Source: Neelides folsomi
Lineage: Eukaryota > Arthropoda > Collembola > Neelipleona > Neelidae
Reading direction: 5' to 3'
Assembly: GCA_034687125.1 (NCBI GenBank)
Contig: JAQGBZ010000006.1
Span: 558,001 to 622,000 of the forward strand
Length of the DNA stretch: 64,000 nt
The notes beneath the pieces were generated by a model. It did not search any database and had not been told where the DNA came from. It worked only from the letters and a program-made list of their open reading frames with translations. Shown in pieces: positions 28,401 through 42,188 of the stretch. Every line of letters begins with the position of its first letter. Position 1 is the first letter of the stretch. Both the position numbers and the translations under genes were made by a program.

Positions 28401-30279
28401 AGTTAAAACACAAGCAGACAAAAGAAGATCCGTTTCCTATTAAATAATAACAAAAATTAATTCCCGTTATTAAAATTAATCACATTTTTAATGAAATACT
28501 TATTTCTAATATCAAAAGATCTAAGTGTATTTGCATTTTTAAATTATACGAGTAGTTTGCACTTACAAAAGTTCCAGAATCCAATGCATACAAAATCCCT
28601 TTGAGTCCTCCATAAAATGCAAGTTTTTTATCCAGTTTCCCAAGATCGATCCACGTTTTAGCCAAAATAGCAGAATAATCCTGATCAGTTTCAGAAGAGA
28701 GCCGATTTGAAAATATTCTGAATAAAAGTGTAAAGCAGTTTAGGAAAACGGCATATCTTCGGAATCGTCCAGGCGTGTCTCCACAAATCTCCAAAATATG
28801 CTCAAGATCCTTTTCTTTCTCTTTTCCATTTTTCCCCTTTGATTCCTTGTACAATATTGAAATTTCTTGAATAACTTTATGATCGTATTTTTTACTCTGT
28901 TTTCCTCCTTTGCTCCCAATCTTCCCGGTAAGGAAATAAATGATGAGGAAAAGAATTAAATTGAAGGTCAAAGCAGCCACACGAGGCAACCACAAATAAA
29001 CCAATTCAGATTGTAAAAATGGAATCGGAGCTGGAGAATCTCCGATGCTTCTTTCGACTCGGCTCCTTCCAACTCCTTCACTCGGATCATAATTAGTTGA
29101 AATGGGATTAATGAGGAAAATCCCTGCAGCAATGGCAAATAAGGCAATCGGACTCCCTCGGTTGGATGAAGATGATGAGTAATCGGGAGAAGGAGGCAAA
29201 GAAGATTCAGATTCTGTGAATGGAGGTGTGTTCGGCCCTTGGAGCAATTCCCGAACAGAATTCCCAAATTCAAATCCACATCGGCCACATTTGGTCAAGT
29301 TTTGTTTTAAACTTTTATTTTCTTTTTCAAGATGGCTGTTGACTCCTTTCAGTTTGCGAATCGCATCAATTGAATGTTTTAAAATCGCGGCTTTGTGAAC
29401 TTTTTCGTTATTGTCAGAAGGGCAAACAAGATTTTTAAGTTCAATGATCTTGTCATTGATGCTTGATCGGTAACGTCGCTCAATGGCGTTATGTGAAGTT
29501 CGACGTGAAGCTTCTTTTTTCTTTGGTTTTTCATTTGTGAGTCTTTTGACAGGTAGTTTGTCGGATTCAAGGACCGTGAGGGAAAGATTGGGAAGGAGAA
29601 TTTGATTCGTGTAGACTGGAATTGAGAAAATGGGTTGAGACATGGGAACTTGGGAGAGTTTGTTCCCGCCTAGCCCTGGATGAGGCTGAATTGCTTGTTG
29701 ATGATGTTGGATCTGATGAGGTTGAACAGCCGATAAAACTTGGATGTTTGGCTTCACCTGTAACATTACAGAAATTATGATTAAATTGCTAAAAAATTGC
29801 TAAAAAATTATTTTTTACCTCAGGTTGAAAGAGTTCTTGCTTAAAAACATCCGTTTTAATTCCAATCTCTTGAGGAGAGTACAACGATGAAGTTGAAGGT
29901 GGTCGTTTAATATTCGTGTCGCTGAATATTTTTTGCGGACTTACACTGTCGTGAATTGACGTAAGATTGATCGAAGGCTCCAAGTTCTTCCAATCTTCCA
30001 TTCCAAGAATATCTAGAATTAAAATGACAATTTAATTACAAACAAAGTTAACCACATTTGTAAGGATTTTATAATCTAATAAATAAAATCAAATAATCGT
30101 AAATTAATACCGTTAATAATATTATCTTATATGTATTGTAAATGACGTAATTAAAGATTAATCTGTTCACTTTGTTTTTGTTATTAAATCTTACCATCAA
30201 GAAGGTCGATGTCAGGAGTGAAGTCGTCCATCATGATGGTGTCCGCCAGGAGGTCACTCCCGGGCTCCGTCTCCATCAT
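25419..30279 (-). CDS. SREBP: Sterol regulatory element-binding protein (SREBP), bHLH-leucine zipper membrane-bound transcription factor
   Basis: Master regulator of lipid synthesis genes, made as an ER membrane protein and released by S1P/S2P cleavage in the Golgi. Nine minus-strand exons join in phase to 871 residues: 30279-30195, 30012-29819, 29757-28567, 28436-28037, 27915-27794, 26394-26284, 26169-26038, 25922-25656 and 25532-25419 (TGA). Domains: a short acidic N terminus ([17 protein letters not shown]); bHLH-zipper from about residue 178 with [17 protein letters not shown], including the SREBP-specific tyrosine after ERR; TM1 at about 295-313 containing the Asn-Pro pair needed by S2P; a luminal loop of about 30 residues; TM2 at about 345-370; then the C-terminal SCAP-binding regulatory domain ([19 protein letters not shown]). 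It is shorter than the roughly 1,100-residue fly and human proteins. An upstream in-frame ATG at 30465 could add 62 residues, but the acidic start fits the family better. Intron 5 contains a nested transposon. Confidence 0.93.
26496..27615 (-). mobile_element. Degenerate mariner transposon nested in the MITE
   Basis: The element is bounded by inverted repeats TTTGGAAAACGCAATTCAAG and its complement. TA follows the right end; an extra TA lies at the left. At about 1.12 kb it is shorter than the usual 1.3 kb of intact mariners. The minus strand encodes broken transposase pieces: an N-terminal helix-turn-helix part (27492-27241, including [18 protein letters not shown]), a middle part (27169-26891, with [15 protein letters not shown] and the first catalytic-aspartate motif as [11 protein letters not shown]), and, in another frame, LSIFWNMNG and [13 protein letters not shown]. 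The second and third catalytic motifs (HDNA and SPDL types) were not found, and several stops and frameshifts separate the pieces. It cannot encode an active transposase. Confidence 0.9.
26891..27492 (-). pseudogene. Mariner transposase remnant
   Basis: Two open frames (27492-27241 and 27169-26891) are separated by stops and represent the DNA-binding domain and the start of the DDE catalytic core of a mariner transposase. The reading frame breaks again after the WVHYYDP motif, where similarity continues in another frame to about 26790. The 3' part of the catalytic core is missing or unrecognisable. Confidence 0.88.
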
Positions 30280-30608
30280 AAATGTCAAATTTAACGGACC
30301 TTTTCCATACAATTGTGTAATTGAAGTGACCCAAAGTGGAGGAGAATCGGAGTTGGAACGAGAAGTGAGAAATGACTTTGGAAGTGATTGGATGAAGAAA
30401 GTCGAACCATATCTCAAGACTCCTCCTCCAAGTAAGCTAAAGCTAAAACCTGCCTTCTCTCCCACATTCCTTTTAAAATTAACACGCTGACTTCTTTTTC
30501 ACACGCATTTCGAAAATATTGAAATTAATTTAATTAACCTTGTGTTTTTAATAACTTAATACTTCTTGTTGATTTACTTAAGGACTTAATTAGGACTATT
30601 ATAACAAA
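30280..30608. promoter_or_regulatory. Putative bidirectional promoter, SREBP (-) / RSL24D1 (+)
   Basis: Only 329 bases separate the two divergent start codons, so both 5' UTRs and promoters must share this interval unless one gene has an upstream non-coding exon. No clear TATA box or sterol element was recognised. The interval is open in the antisense frame of each gene, which I take to be chance. Confidence 0.5.
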
Positions 30609-31472
30609 ATGCGTATTGAAAAATGCTACTTTTGTTCTTCAAATCTCTTTCCGGGTCATGGAATACAGTTCGTGCGGAATGATAGCAAGGTGAAATATTA
30701 AATTATCAAATATTTAATTCGCAATCAATAGTCGAGAAGTCGAGATACAAAATATTTCTAGTTTATAAATAGTACCTAATTATAAGGTTAACAAACAATT
30801 TCAAATTATAGAATATAAACCTTTAGATGATACAATTTACATTCATATTATATTATAGGCAATTCATATATTGATTGTAGAATAATTAGGTAATAGCTTA
30901 AATTGTATATATTTTTTAAATAGATCTTCAAGTTTTGCCGGTCAAAGTGCCACAGAGCATTCAAAAAGAAAAAGAACCCAAGGAAAGTGAGGTGGACGAA
31001 GGCGTTCAGAAAGTCTTCTGGGAAAGAACTGGCAGTTGATCCGTCTTTCGAATTTGAAATGAGAAGAAATGTTCCAATCAAATACGACAGACAATTGTGG
31101 AATACAACCGGTTTGAAAATATAATTATTTAATAATTATTATAAAACAATTTTAATTTGAGTTTATTGTTTAATTTACCTTATTAAGTTATTAAGTAAGC
31201 GAAGAAGAGATTTTTAACAATGAAATTGGATTTTTTTAGTGGAAGCGATGAAAAAGGTTGAAAGTATTAAGAGGAAGAGATCGGCCCAGCACATTTTCAA
31301 TCGATTTAAGAAGGCCAAAGTTCTGGAAAAAGAAAAGGACATTAAAGAAGTGGAAAGGAACTTGTCCCTCATTCGCTCTCCTGCTATTGGACTCAAAAAG
31401 GCTCAGACGGAGAGCATCATCGAAGAAATTCACGAATCCGATGAAGAAATGGAATTAGCCGAAGAAAATTAA
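30609..31472 (+). CDS. RSL24D1: Probable ribosome biogenesis protein RLP24 (ribosomal L24 domain-containing protein 1)
   Basis: Pre-60S assembly factor that occupies the eL24 site in the nucleolus and is later exchanged for eL24. Three exons, 30609-30689, 30924-31110 and 31240-31472 (TAA), join in phase to 166 residues, close to the 163 of the human protein. The N terminus [19 protein letters not shown] is the eL24/RLP24 zinc-binding start (CxxC), with the second cysteine pair in [10 protein letters not shown] lysine/arginine-rich segment ([15 protein letters not shown]) and the family motif [15 protein letters not shown] follow. The C terminus is a charged helix ([20 protein letters not shown]) ending in an acidic tail. 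AATAAA overlaps the stop (31471-31476). The gene converges with the small minus-strand gene ending at 31548. Confidence 0.95.
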
Positions 31473-31547
31473 TAAAATCACGTTTTTAAGTTAAATTATA
31501 TTATTTGATACATCATTTGATTGTTCAAAATATGTATTTTTACATAA

Positions 31548-32228
31548 TTAGAATAGTTCTGATTCTGGCATATCTCCACTTGGTCGTGCACGCGGAAACG
31601 ACGGTTGGGGTCTGGGCGCCTTGGGGTTTAGGTAATCGGAAAGGTCGTTGCCGATCTGAATCCATGCCCTTTTGCTCGCTTCTTTCTTGGAACTTCCGGT
31701 CTCTCGCGACATCAACTCCTTTTTATTGTTAACAAGGCCCGTCTCGTATTTGGTTGCTCTGAACTAAATATAATTCATATTCAATTTAAACCATACATGT
31801 CAACTAGAATAATGTTCATCAAATATATTTTGCTAGCCCATTACTAAAATAAATAGAATGATTGAAAAATGAAGGCCATACGGTGATTTTCACAATGCAT
31901 TCATAATTGTCTCCAATCTTCCGAAAATTTTCTTCGTGGGCGCCATCCATCTTTCTAATTTTTCGAATAACGAAGTCCCTCTCTTGATTGAGCTACAAGA
32001 TTAAACAATCGTAAAATTTTCGCCTTTTGAATACAATTTAAGGAGTTAAATGAATTAAAATAACGAGGCATAAAATATAAAACGATATTTCCTACTTTAA
32101 AACAAAGAAGCTTACAAATTGCATGCTAATTACGAGTGTTATCCATACAATTAAGAATGAAAATTACGAAATGACGTTAAAATTTTAAGATTTACACTTA
32201 CATATGTATCCTCATGATACGCGGCCAT
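31548..32228 (-). CDS. Small spliced gene, 117 residues, function not recognised
   Basis: Three exons join in phase: 32228-32202 (starts MAAYHEDTY), 31992-31882 and 31763-31548 (TAA). Donors (GTAAGT, GTATGG) and acceptors (TTGTAG, TTTAG) are canonical. The ATG sits right at an acceptor, so a 5' UTR exon is likely upstream; one candidate donor, ACAAG|GTAAAT, lies near 32370. The middle exon is a charged helix-forming segment (LNQERDFVIRKIRKMDGAHEENF), and the last has a proline-rich end (NPKAPRPQPSFPRARPSG). No signal peptide or membrane segment is present. The protein is probably soluble and partly coiled-coil. I do not recognise the family. Support comes from consistent phase across two introns and a convergent position 75 bases from RSL24D1. 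Confidence 0.6.
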
Positions 32229-33444
32229 CTAAAAGAAAATCAAGATTTTACTACAAAGGCATCGATTTTGAATAAAAGACAAATGTTAGTTATTTGAAAT
32301 CTCTCTAAATTGATTAAAAATGAATATTTATGAATATTTATGAATAAAGGTGTTTGGCATCTAATATTATTTACCTTGTAGTAAAGGTTTTATCTTTGAC
32401 GAAGCAATATAAAGTAGAAAACAATCGGATTGAAATTAAAACGGCAAACCCTCAAAAGGAGAAGGAAAATGAGTTCGATTTCAGAATCTTTTCTTTCCTA
32501 AATAAAAGGATCAAATGTCAAATTTCCTAAGTCGAAATTCAAATCAGTTTTCTCTTTGTAAGACGTTTTTTGAATAACAGTGTTTGTGTTAATTGTGTTT
32601 CCTCGCTGATAAGCTTTAAAATGGGTATATTTGTAAACGACAGAATATCAAGAATTATATGAAATGAAGGTATATTCGTATATTTTGTAAATTGTAATTC
32701 AAATAAAATATAGGGGTGTAAGACGTACGATACGAAAGGATATCGTCCAAATGCGGAAAACGAAAGTATAAATTGTCAGCCAATTTGGAATAACAAAGGA
32801 CCAACTTATGAGAGTATGTTTATTGGTCTTTAACAAGGTAATGATTAGGATTAGGATTAGGATACTTACAGCTCTTAAAAGGTCAATTCAGTGGAACAGG
32901 TCTCGAGGTCTCAATCTCTCAATGTCAGTCTTCTCAGTCGTCGGCATGGAATGTCGCCGGTCGTCGCAGTCGCAGGATTTTTGAAATGGCTAGATCCAGT
33001 GCAGTGAACGGTTTTTTAAAAGGAATGGAAATCATGATGATAACGTATTGTGATAGAAAACATGCAAAGGGTTGTATGCTTGAATGTATGGGAATATAGG
33101 GGCTCCTATAAAGAGTTTACATTATATTATAGGAGCATTTGAAGCTCAAATAGGAAAAGATAGAGAGTCACCATATAGCATGGTTTAAGTATCCCCACTA
33201 ACCAATAGATGGGGCTAAGCCAGTAGTTTGGTTTATCTATATTCTGGTAGTTAAGTATAGAAATATTTATTCTATATGGTGCAGAGGGAAAAGGCGAGGA
33301 ATTGCATTCAACCCTTCACTCCCGACCGAGACGGTCACGAAGACGTCTTCCTCCTAATTCAACAGATTGATTCATTTCCTTCATCATCTTACATCGAATC
33401 GGACTCTGGTTGAATCCCTTGTGATTATCCCAAGTGCTCACTCC
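32229..33444. other. Intergenic / possible UTR exons
   Basis: No coding exon is supported here. A minus-strand segment near 32880-32960 ends in a strong donor (GCT|GTAAGTAT) but is closed by stops in all frames near its end, so it could be a non-coding exon. Short GAATATTTAT repeats (about 32322-32345) and three TTAGGA units (32845-32862) are present. Confidence 0.5.
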
Positions 33445-33927
33445 TTAAAGTTGCTCTCCACTCGGTCCAGGAAGATTCATCTGGTACGTCAAAAATGAGA
33501 CGATCGTCGTCGCATTTCCTTCACCCTTCAAGGTGAAGGGCAGGAATTAAATGGTAATTAAATATTTACATTTACCTTTAATTCTTTTAAAATTAATTCC
33601 AGTGAGAGGAATGAGGGGATTAGATTGAGCTGTATTTGATTTTTTTGTAAGGATCTCATTAAGGTATTTATATAGATCTGTTTCTTCGTCGCGAGCCAAG
33701 ATTTTGACCTAAATAGACAAAATGTATTAACCCAAATGATTCCAAGTAAAGCTGGTTTCATGTTCGCCGAACGAGTTCCTCCCTAATTTAAATTTTGTTT
33801 GACTTGTAGATTAATAATGATTTTGGCTAAATAGATTAAAATTTTAATGTCGAGACAGTGGAAATTACATTCATGGGCATGTTGACTATTTATTAAACAA
33901 GTTCAATCGTATTTAATTTATTTTACG
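33445..33927 (-). CDS. Tentative small spliced gene, start unresolved
   Basis: A minus-strand exon, 33708-33576, is flanked by a good acceptor (TGTCTATTTAG) and donor (AAAG|GTAAAT). Read in one frame it gives VKILARDEETDLYKYLNEIL. It can join a last exon at 33518-33445 ending YQMNLPGPSGEQL and a stop. Upstream, an exon ending at 33927 (VDLPVWRFPKL, donor GTAAAA) joins in phase. Read in another frame, the same exons also stay open (acceptor at 33525, with MKPALLG at 33761 as an unspliced start, 88 residues). I cannot choose between the models or find a start for the first one, and no family was recognised. It could also be chance. Confidence 0.3.
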
Positions 33928-35599
33928 AGCTTAGGAAAACGCCACACGGGTAAATCCACTCCTCCTTCACTTTGTATGTAATGAGGTAACGAGGAATGTT
34001 TTCCGAAGAATTATTTGCCCAATATAGGAGCGACAACAGCAAATGTATTCATTAAAGTAGTTGTTGAAGAAAGTGGAGTGCAGGGCATTTAGGTTTTTTA
34101 GATTTGATTATTTCCTATTACTAGTATTAGGGTCGAAATCATAAGGAGCGTGTAGGAATTGTAATTCTTTAAAGTTGAAAGTTGAAGGTGTTCGTCGGTA
34201 ATTTGGTTCGTCGTGGGAATTTTGCTATTTTCTTTCTCACGAACAGAAAGGAAGAATAACTTTCAAGTTGCTATAAAGGAAAGGATTAAAAGAGGATGAG
34301 CCCCAGGCTTATTTTGATCCTTCAAAAGATTAAATGGCTAATTCCAATCTAAATAAGACCAATTATTTATTTGTTGTTGATCATTTCATCCATTTCACCC
34401 ATGTCTCATTTAGAATTCCAACGTGGCTCTCAACATGTAGTTCTTAGAAAATTAGCCAAAACAGAGGTTGATGAATGTCTAAAATGTTTTTCTTGAAGAA
34501 TTATTATTCGTTAGGTTTTGGTGAAATTAACATGAAAATTACAAAGTGATGTTTATTATTTGATGCCCTAAGTTCAACTTGGCACATTATAAGTGAGTAG
34601 TTTTAAATGTTTTAAATAAATAGGGAAAGTTTGCCAAATTCGTTTCACAGTTGAGTCCAAACAGCATGTTTTAAAGGCCCATTTAGTTTCCATTCTTGAC
34701 TCAAAATTATCGTTTGTAGGACGCGAGCGATGAGTGATTGAAGCAGTTGGTGAATAATGTGTCAGAAATGATCCCTAAACTTTGGCCTTCAAATCGACGA
34801 ATTGAGAGTGAAAGCGTTTGCTGTTAAGCTGGATATGGTAAGGATCCTCTTTACACTTCAATTTAATAACTTATGGATGGGTAATGGTCTTGAATTAATG
34901 AGTTGCACACGTTGGGCAGTAAGAGCTTGTGAAGCCAACTTTAATTCTCCATTAAATTCCCCACCTACTCAGAGATAAAAGGGAATGTAATTAAAGAAGA
35001 TTGCACATGAAGGCTGGCCCTTCTTAACTCTTTAATACTTTAATCTGCCCTTTCGTCACAAACCAACAATTATTGGCTCTTTTAATAGTGGAACTCATTT
35101 CCTAACCTCACTTTTAAAACTTTTTTTATTCAGTCGTGGAAGGTTTTTTTATTAATTTGAAAGTCCATTAGGGTCTAAATGAAAATTATCTAATAAACTT
35201 TTTGCATCATTTGGCTTCAAATGATTTAATTTAATTTGATTAAATGCATTCTCCTATTTGATACTTTTCTTAATAGTTTTACAGTCGCTAAAATTTAGTG
35301 TGATTAAGTAATTATTGGAACATAGGACAATGTGGGAATTACTAGTGACGTTCATATAAATAAATACATTCCTTTCCCTATGATTTATTCTAGGTAAATG
35401 CGTAATATTTATTATTATTCTACGATGTAATTTTTGTAGGTAAAAGATTTTCTTATGATAGCTTAAAGTTAAACTACAATTTATAATTTGGATAGATTTT
35501 AAAGTGTTTTAATTACAGTGTATTTAAATTTTAGGTGATAAGAAGGAGTGAATAAGGAGAAAAGATTTTTTCCTGTTGTTTAAAAGGCTATTGAATGAG
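33928..35599 (+). other. Region upstream of CSK, with likely non-coding 5' UTR exons
   Basis: A segment ending at 34837 has a strong donor (GGATATG|GTAAGG). An acceptor at 35534 (AAATTTTAG) opens the exon that contains the CSK start codon at 35600. The presumed leader carries short upstream ORFs (ATG-AGT-GAT-TGA and ATG-TGT-CAG-AAA-TGA, about 34730-34770), which would be expected to dampen translation. No SH3-coding exon was seen. Confidence 0.5.
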
Positions 35600-38594
<2,995 letters not shown>

Positions 38595-39973
38595 CGGTAC
38601 GAGAGACAATTTTAAACCAATTATTTCAATTATTTGAATCAAAAATCGCATTGCTATTTAGATAGAATAATATGAATAAATATAAATTATGTTTTTTCTC
38701 CTTTTCACGACATTCACAAGCATGTTTGATGCACGACGGATTATAATGTAATTTGTGGAAATTTAATTATTTAAACTCATGAGATTTAAATATTGTTAGA
38801 TTTTTCTCATAATATGTTATTTATAAGTATTGAACAAATTATGATATTTCTCGAATTTTAATCTAACAAAAAGTACTTTACATGAGATTAAATTTACAAA
38901 ACTGTATTAACTAAATGAAGTACTTAAAATAATATAAACAATCGGTAGAATTTACTTCAAGATTTACCTTATAATCATTTGAGTTGTGACTTTATGTACT
39001 TTAAATAGATTTAAATCGTTGTATCAATATTTACTACAGACTGAAATTTAAAAATTCAATTTAAACTTAAACCTAGCTTGCAGATTATTATTGTAAATGC
39101 TTATCAAATATAAGTTCAATAACAGAATACCTCATTTCTTCAAAAGTCTATTTCTTGTTAAATGTAAACTATTCTTTAATATGTAGAGAAAATGTGACAT
39201 TTAAAAATGAATGACAATTTGTTAACCATTCACTCAATTGTTAAAAACTAAAGGTATTCCATTGTGGACAGATGCCTGCATGTTTGTCGATTAAACTTGT
39301 TAGATAATCAATAAAAGTAAATATATGAGGTAATTTATGATAAAAACACAGATGAGTCTATATATTAGTGTTTACTGGATGAGTAGGGGGGAAATACTAT
39401 CTATTTACATATACCTATAATTAATTTGTTAGTTGAAGGTGTGTGAAGGAATAATGGGGCTGAGTACAAAATTGATTTTAATGAACGGTGCTATCAGTTA
39501 TAATATTATTAGTAAAATGGTATTATAAGACTTTGAGTTTTGGTGAAGATGGGAAAGTTGTTTTAATATTTATGATCATTTAATTTATTATATTATTTAC
39601 TAATCCTGTTAAATATTTTATTGTTACATCACTGTAATGTTACACACATATTTCAAATTGTTTTTCCTATTCACAATTTCATGTTTTAATTTATTAGTAT
39701 TATTAAATGTACTTCCTATTTAATAATTATTGATTAATTATATGAGATCTGTTCATCTATTATTGTTAATTGTTATAATTGTTGGTGATTTATTAAACAT
39801 CACACAAATGAACATTAATATTTGATGGTCATGTCATATTATGTACTTACATTTAAATGCTTTTATTTAATCTTCTAAACGGAAATAAAGTCAATATAAT
39901 TTTTGTTTTAAAAGTCTTTCTTTTATTCCTAAATAAAAATCAACAAACTAGATAAAAACGTAGAATTGCAAAA
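38595..39973. other. CSK 3' UTR and intergenic DNA
   Basis: AT-rich, with no open frame or RNA gene recognised. CSK and the MRPL4 gene converge here. Confidence 0.75.
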
Positions 39974-41413
39974 TTAACGGATACCCCAATGAAACTTCTT
40001 TTGTGGAGTTATGCAATCAGCACGATTGATGTGATAAATTAATCTTTCTTCAATTCTATTAAGAGCATCGAGTGTCAAAACAAGAGTTTCGTGTTTCAAC
40101 ATTGAATGAACATTTAGACCATACACAGGCATCAAATTCATTGGGTCGAGATTGTTGGTGGCAATGGCAATATTCTTGGGCATTATGTCCGTGCTAGAAA
40201 GCAAAAAATTGTTTAATTCCCCAAATCATCAATTTTACAAACTTGATCTACTTCATATTAATAATTGTATATAAGTATAATTATTTGAATTTAAAAGTTA
40301 CTTGTCGACAAAAAGAACTGATAACCCCCAACCACGTTCTTCTACCAAATCTTCCATGAATTTTGGGTCCATTGATGGGATTTCTAATGTGTCGACGATT
40401 TTCACATCCCCTTGTGCAAATTTAATTGATAGGGTTGAACAAAGTCCGAAGATTCTGGTTCGGAAAGGGAGCATTGAAAAATATGTGACTGGACCTCTTG
40501 GACCGTGGGCCTTGCCACCTCCCTATTTAACATTAATAAATGGATTCAAGTTAGTTTGAGATATAAATCAAAAGCATATTATGCTTTTTTATTGTAATTT
40601 GCTAAATGATTATTAGGTGATTTAATTATGATTTCTTACAAGCCACAGAGGACTTCTAATTGATCCATGTCTCGCTTTTCCTAGACCTTTTTGAGGCCAA
40701 GGCTTTCGACCTCCTCCAGGTCTCTCAGCTCTTGATTGACTTTTATCCCAATTCTGCAAATATTAAAATAACAATCAATAAAAAGTAACATTATTTTTGT
40801 AATTTATAATTAAAACTTCTAAAAAATACTCGAGTACATTTATGATTATTCTGATTATAAGTAATTTTTATTATTGATATGAGAAGGAAAATTGAACTTA
40901 CAATAAACTTGTACATTTTTTGCCATCGAACATTTTGATGTATGATGTCTATCCTCGGAAAAACTCCAAATATGTCTGGGTGTAAATCAACTAATCCGAG
41001 TTTCTCAGCTTCGACCGTGTCGAGATTTTCGACCCAAGCCTGACGAACAAGTCTCTTCGTTGGTAAATAATCCAATTCTCTATTTGTAATAATGGGCAGC
41101 GGTCCTCTCTGTATTCCTAAGATAAAACAAGTTATTGTAAAAATAAGATTGAATAAAATATTAATATATTGTCAAAATATTATCATCGTAGGACATTTTT
41201 AATTATAGGTAAATTCAATAATCCAGAACAGAAATTATATTTACTTGGTGTCAGATGTTCTTCAGGAACTGGTTGAAGTTCGGTGCCTTCTGTGGGTTTT
41301 ACTTTAGAACGAAAATTAAAGGAAATACACCTAATAGTTTGACCAGGATGGGATATTTTATAAACGCTTGTTACAATGCTTTTTATCATGTTAATGCTCA
41401 TATACAAATTCAA
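39974..41413 (-). CDS. mRpL4: Mitochondrial large-subunit ribosomal protein uL4m
   Basis: Structural protein of the mitochondrial 39S subunit near the exit tunnel. Five minus-strand exons join in phase to about 312 residues: 41413-41245, 41116-40902, 40753-40640, 40522-40302 and 40193-39974 (TAA). The N terminus is basic and hydroxylated with no acidic run at the start, consistent with a mitochondrial presequence; Met codons at 41413, 41401 and 41389 are all possible starts. The family signatures are clear: [75 protein letters not shown] and, near the end, [20 protein letters not shown]. Length matches the human protein (311 residues as I recall it). Confidence 0.94.
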
Positions 41414-42188
41414 TTAAACTTTTAATTGAATAGAAACTTAATCTCTTCTCTGTTTGTAAAAAAGTTTGGATGGATTGCGATTGAATATTCTTCTTTGATT
41501 CGCAATGGTTAGAAGTCATGCAAGGGAATTTGAGACAAATCGCTGTTCTATCTCCAGCCATGATGCATGATGTCTTTGTTTCCTGTTTGTTACTTTTATG
41601 ATGAATTTTGTTTATTAATTGTAAATTAATTAGCTAATGATTCCTGTGTATGCATAAAAGCATAACATGTATGATTTTGTTAATCAAGTAAATGATCCCT
41701 AAATATTGTTGTGAATAAATAGACTTAATATCCCCAATTTAATTTCGCAATCACTTTTGGTTCCTTGTTGCAATTTATTTTTACAATATATCTGTATAAT
41801 ATATGGATTTTCTGCTTATTGAAAATTCAACGGATTTGAGTAAATAGTGACATTATAGCAAAATGCTTTAAACTTTTAGATAACAGGAAATGCTCATAAA
41901 TGCTTATTTCTTAACATGTAATTAGAAAGTAATTAGGAGCTCATATTTATCATTGTTTGACTCATTATGCCAATAATCTTGTTATTATATGTAATATCTA
42001 TCTTACATATGTCCAGGTTGAAATTTGGACGTCTCATTTTGATGAATCACATTTGATTTTAAGTTGAGATAAAATCTTTGTGGGTATAAAACCGATGACC
42101 GGTCAATTGCAATTAGTATTTCCTTTTCATTCTTAGCGTATTGATTCTGGCAAAATCTCTATTTTTGACTTTTTCTCTCGAGTTTATA
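41414..42188. promoter_or_regulatory. Divergent intergenic region, mRpL4 (-) / lectin-like gene (+)
   Basis: 775 bases between divergent start codons, presumably holding both promoters. No specific motif was recognised. The sequence TATAAAAC at about 42086 precedes the + gene by about 100 bases and could be its TATA box. Confidence 0.45.

Noticed and set aside
30195-30465. 62-residue N-terminal extension of SREBP from the ATG at 30465
   Set aside because: Not excluded, but the acidic MMETEPG start matches the family's activation domain position, so the shorter model was preferred.
30209-30490. 93-codon + strand frame with an internal GTAAGC
   Set aside because: It is antisense to SREBP exon 1 and its leader, has no recognisable domain, and no downstream exon fits.
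32845-32862. Three TTAGGA units resembling arthropod telomere repeat TTAGG
   Set aside because: Hexamer rather than pentamer units, only three copies, inside ordinary intergenic DNA.
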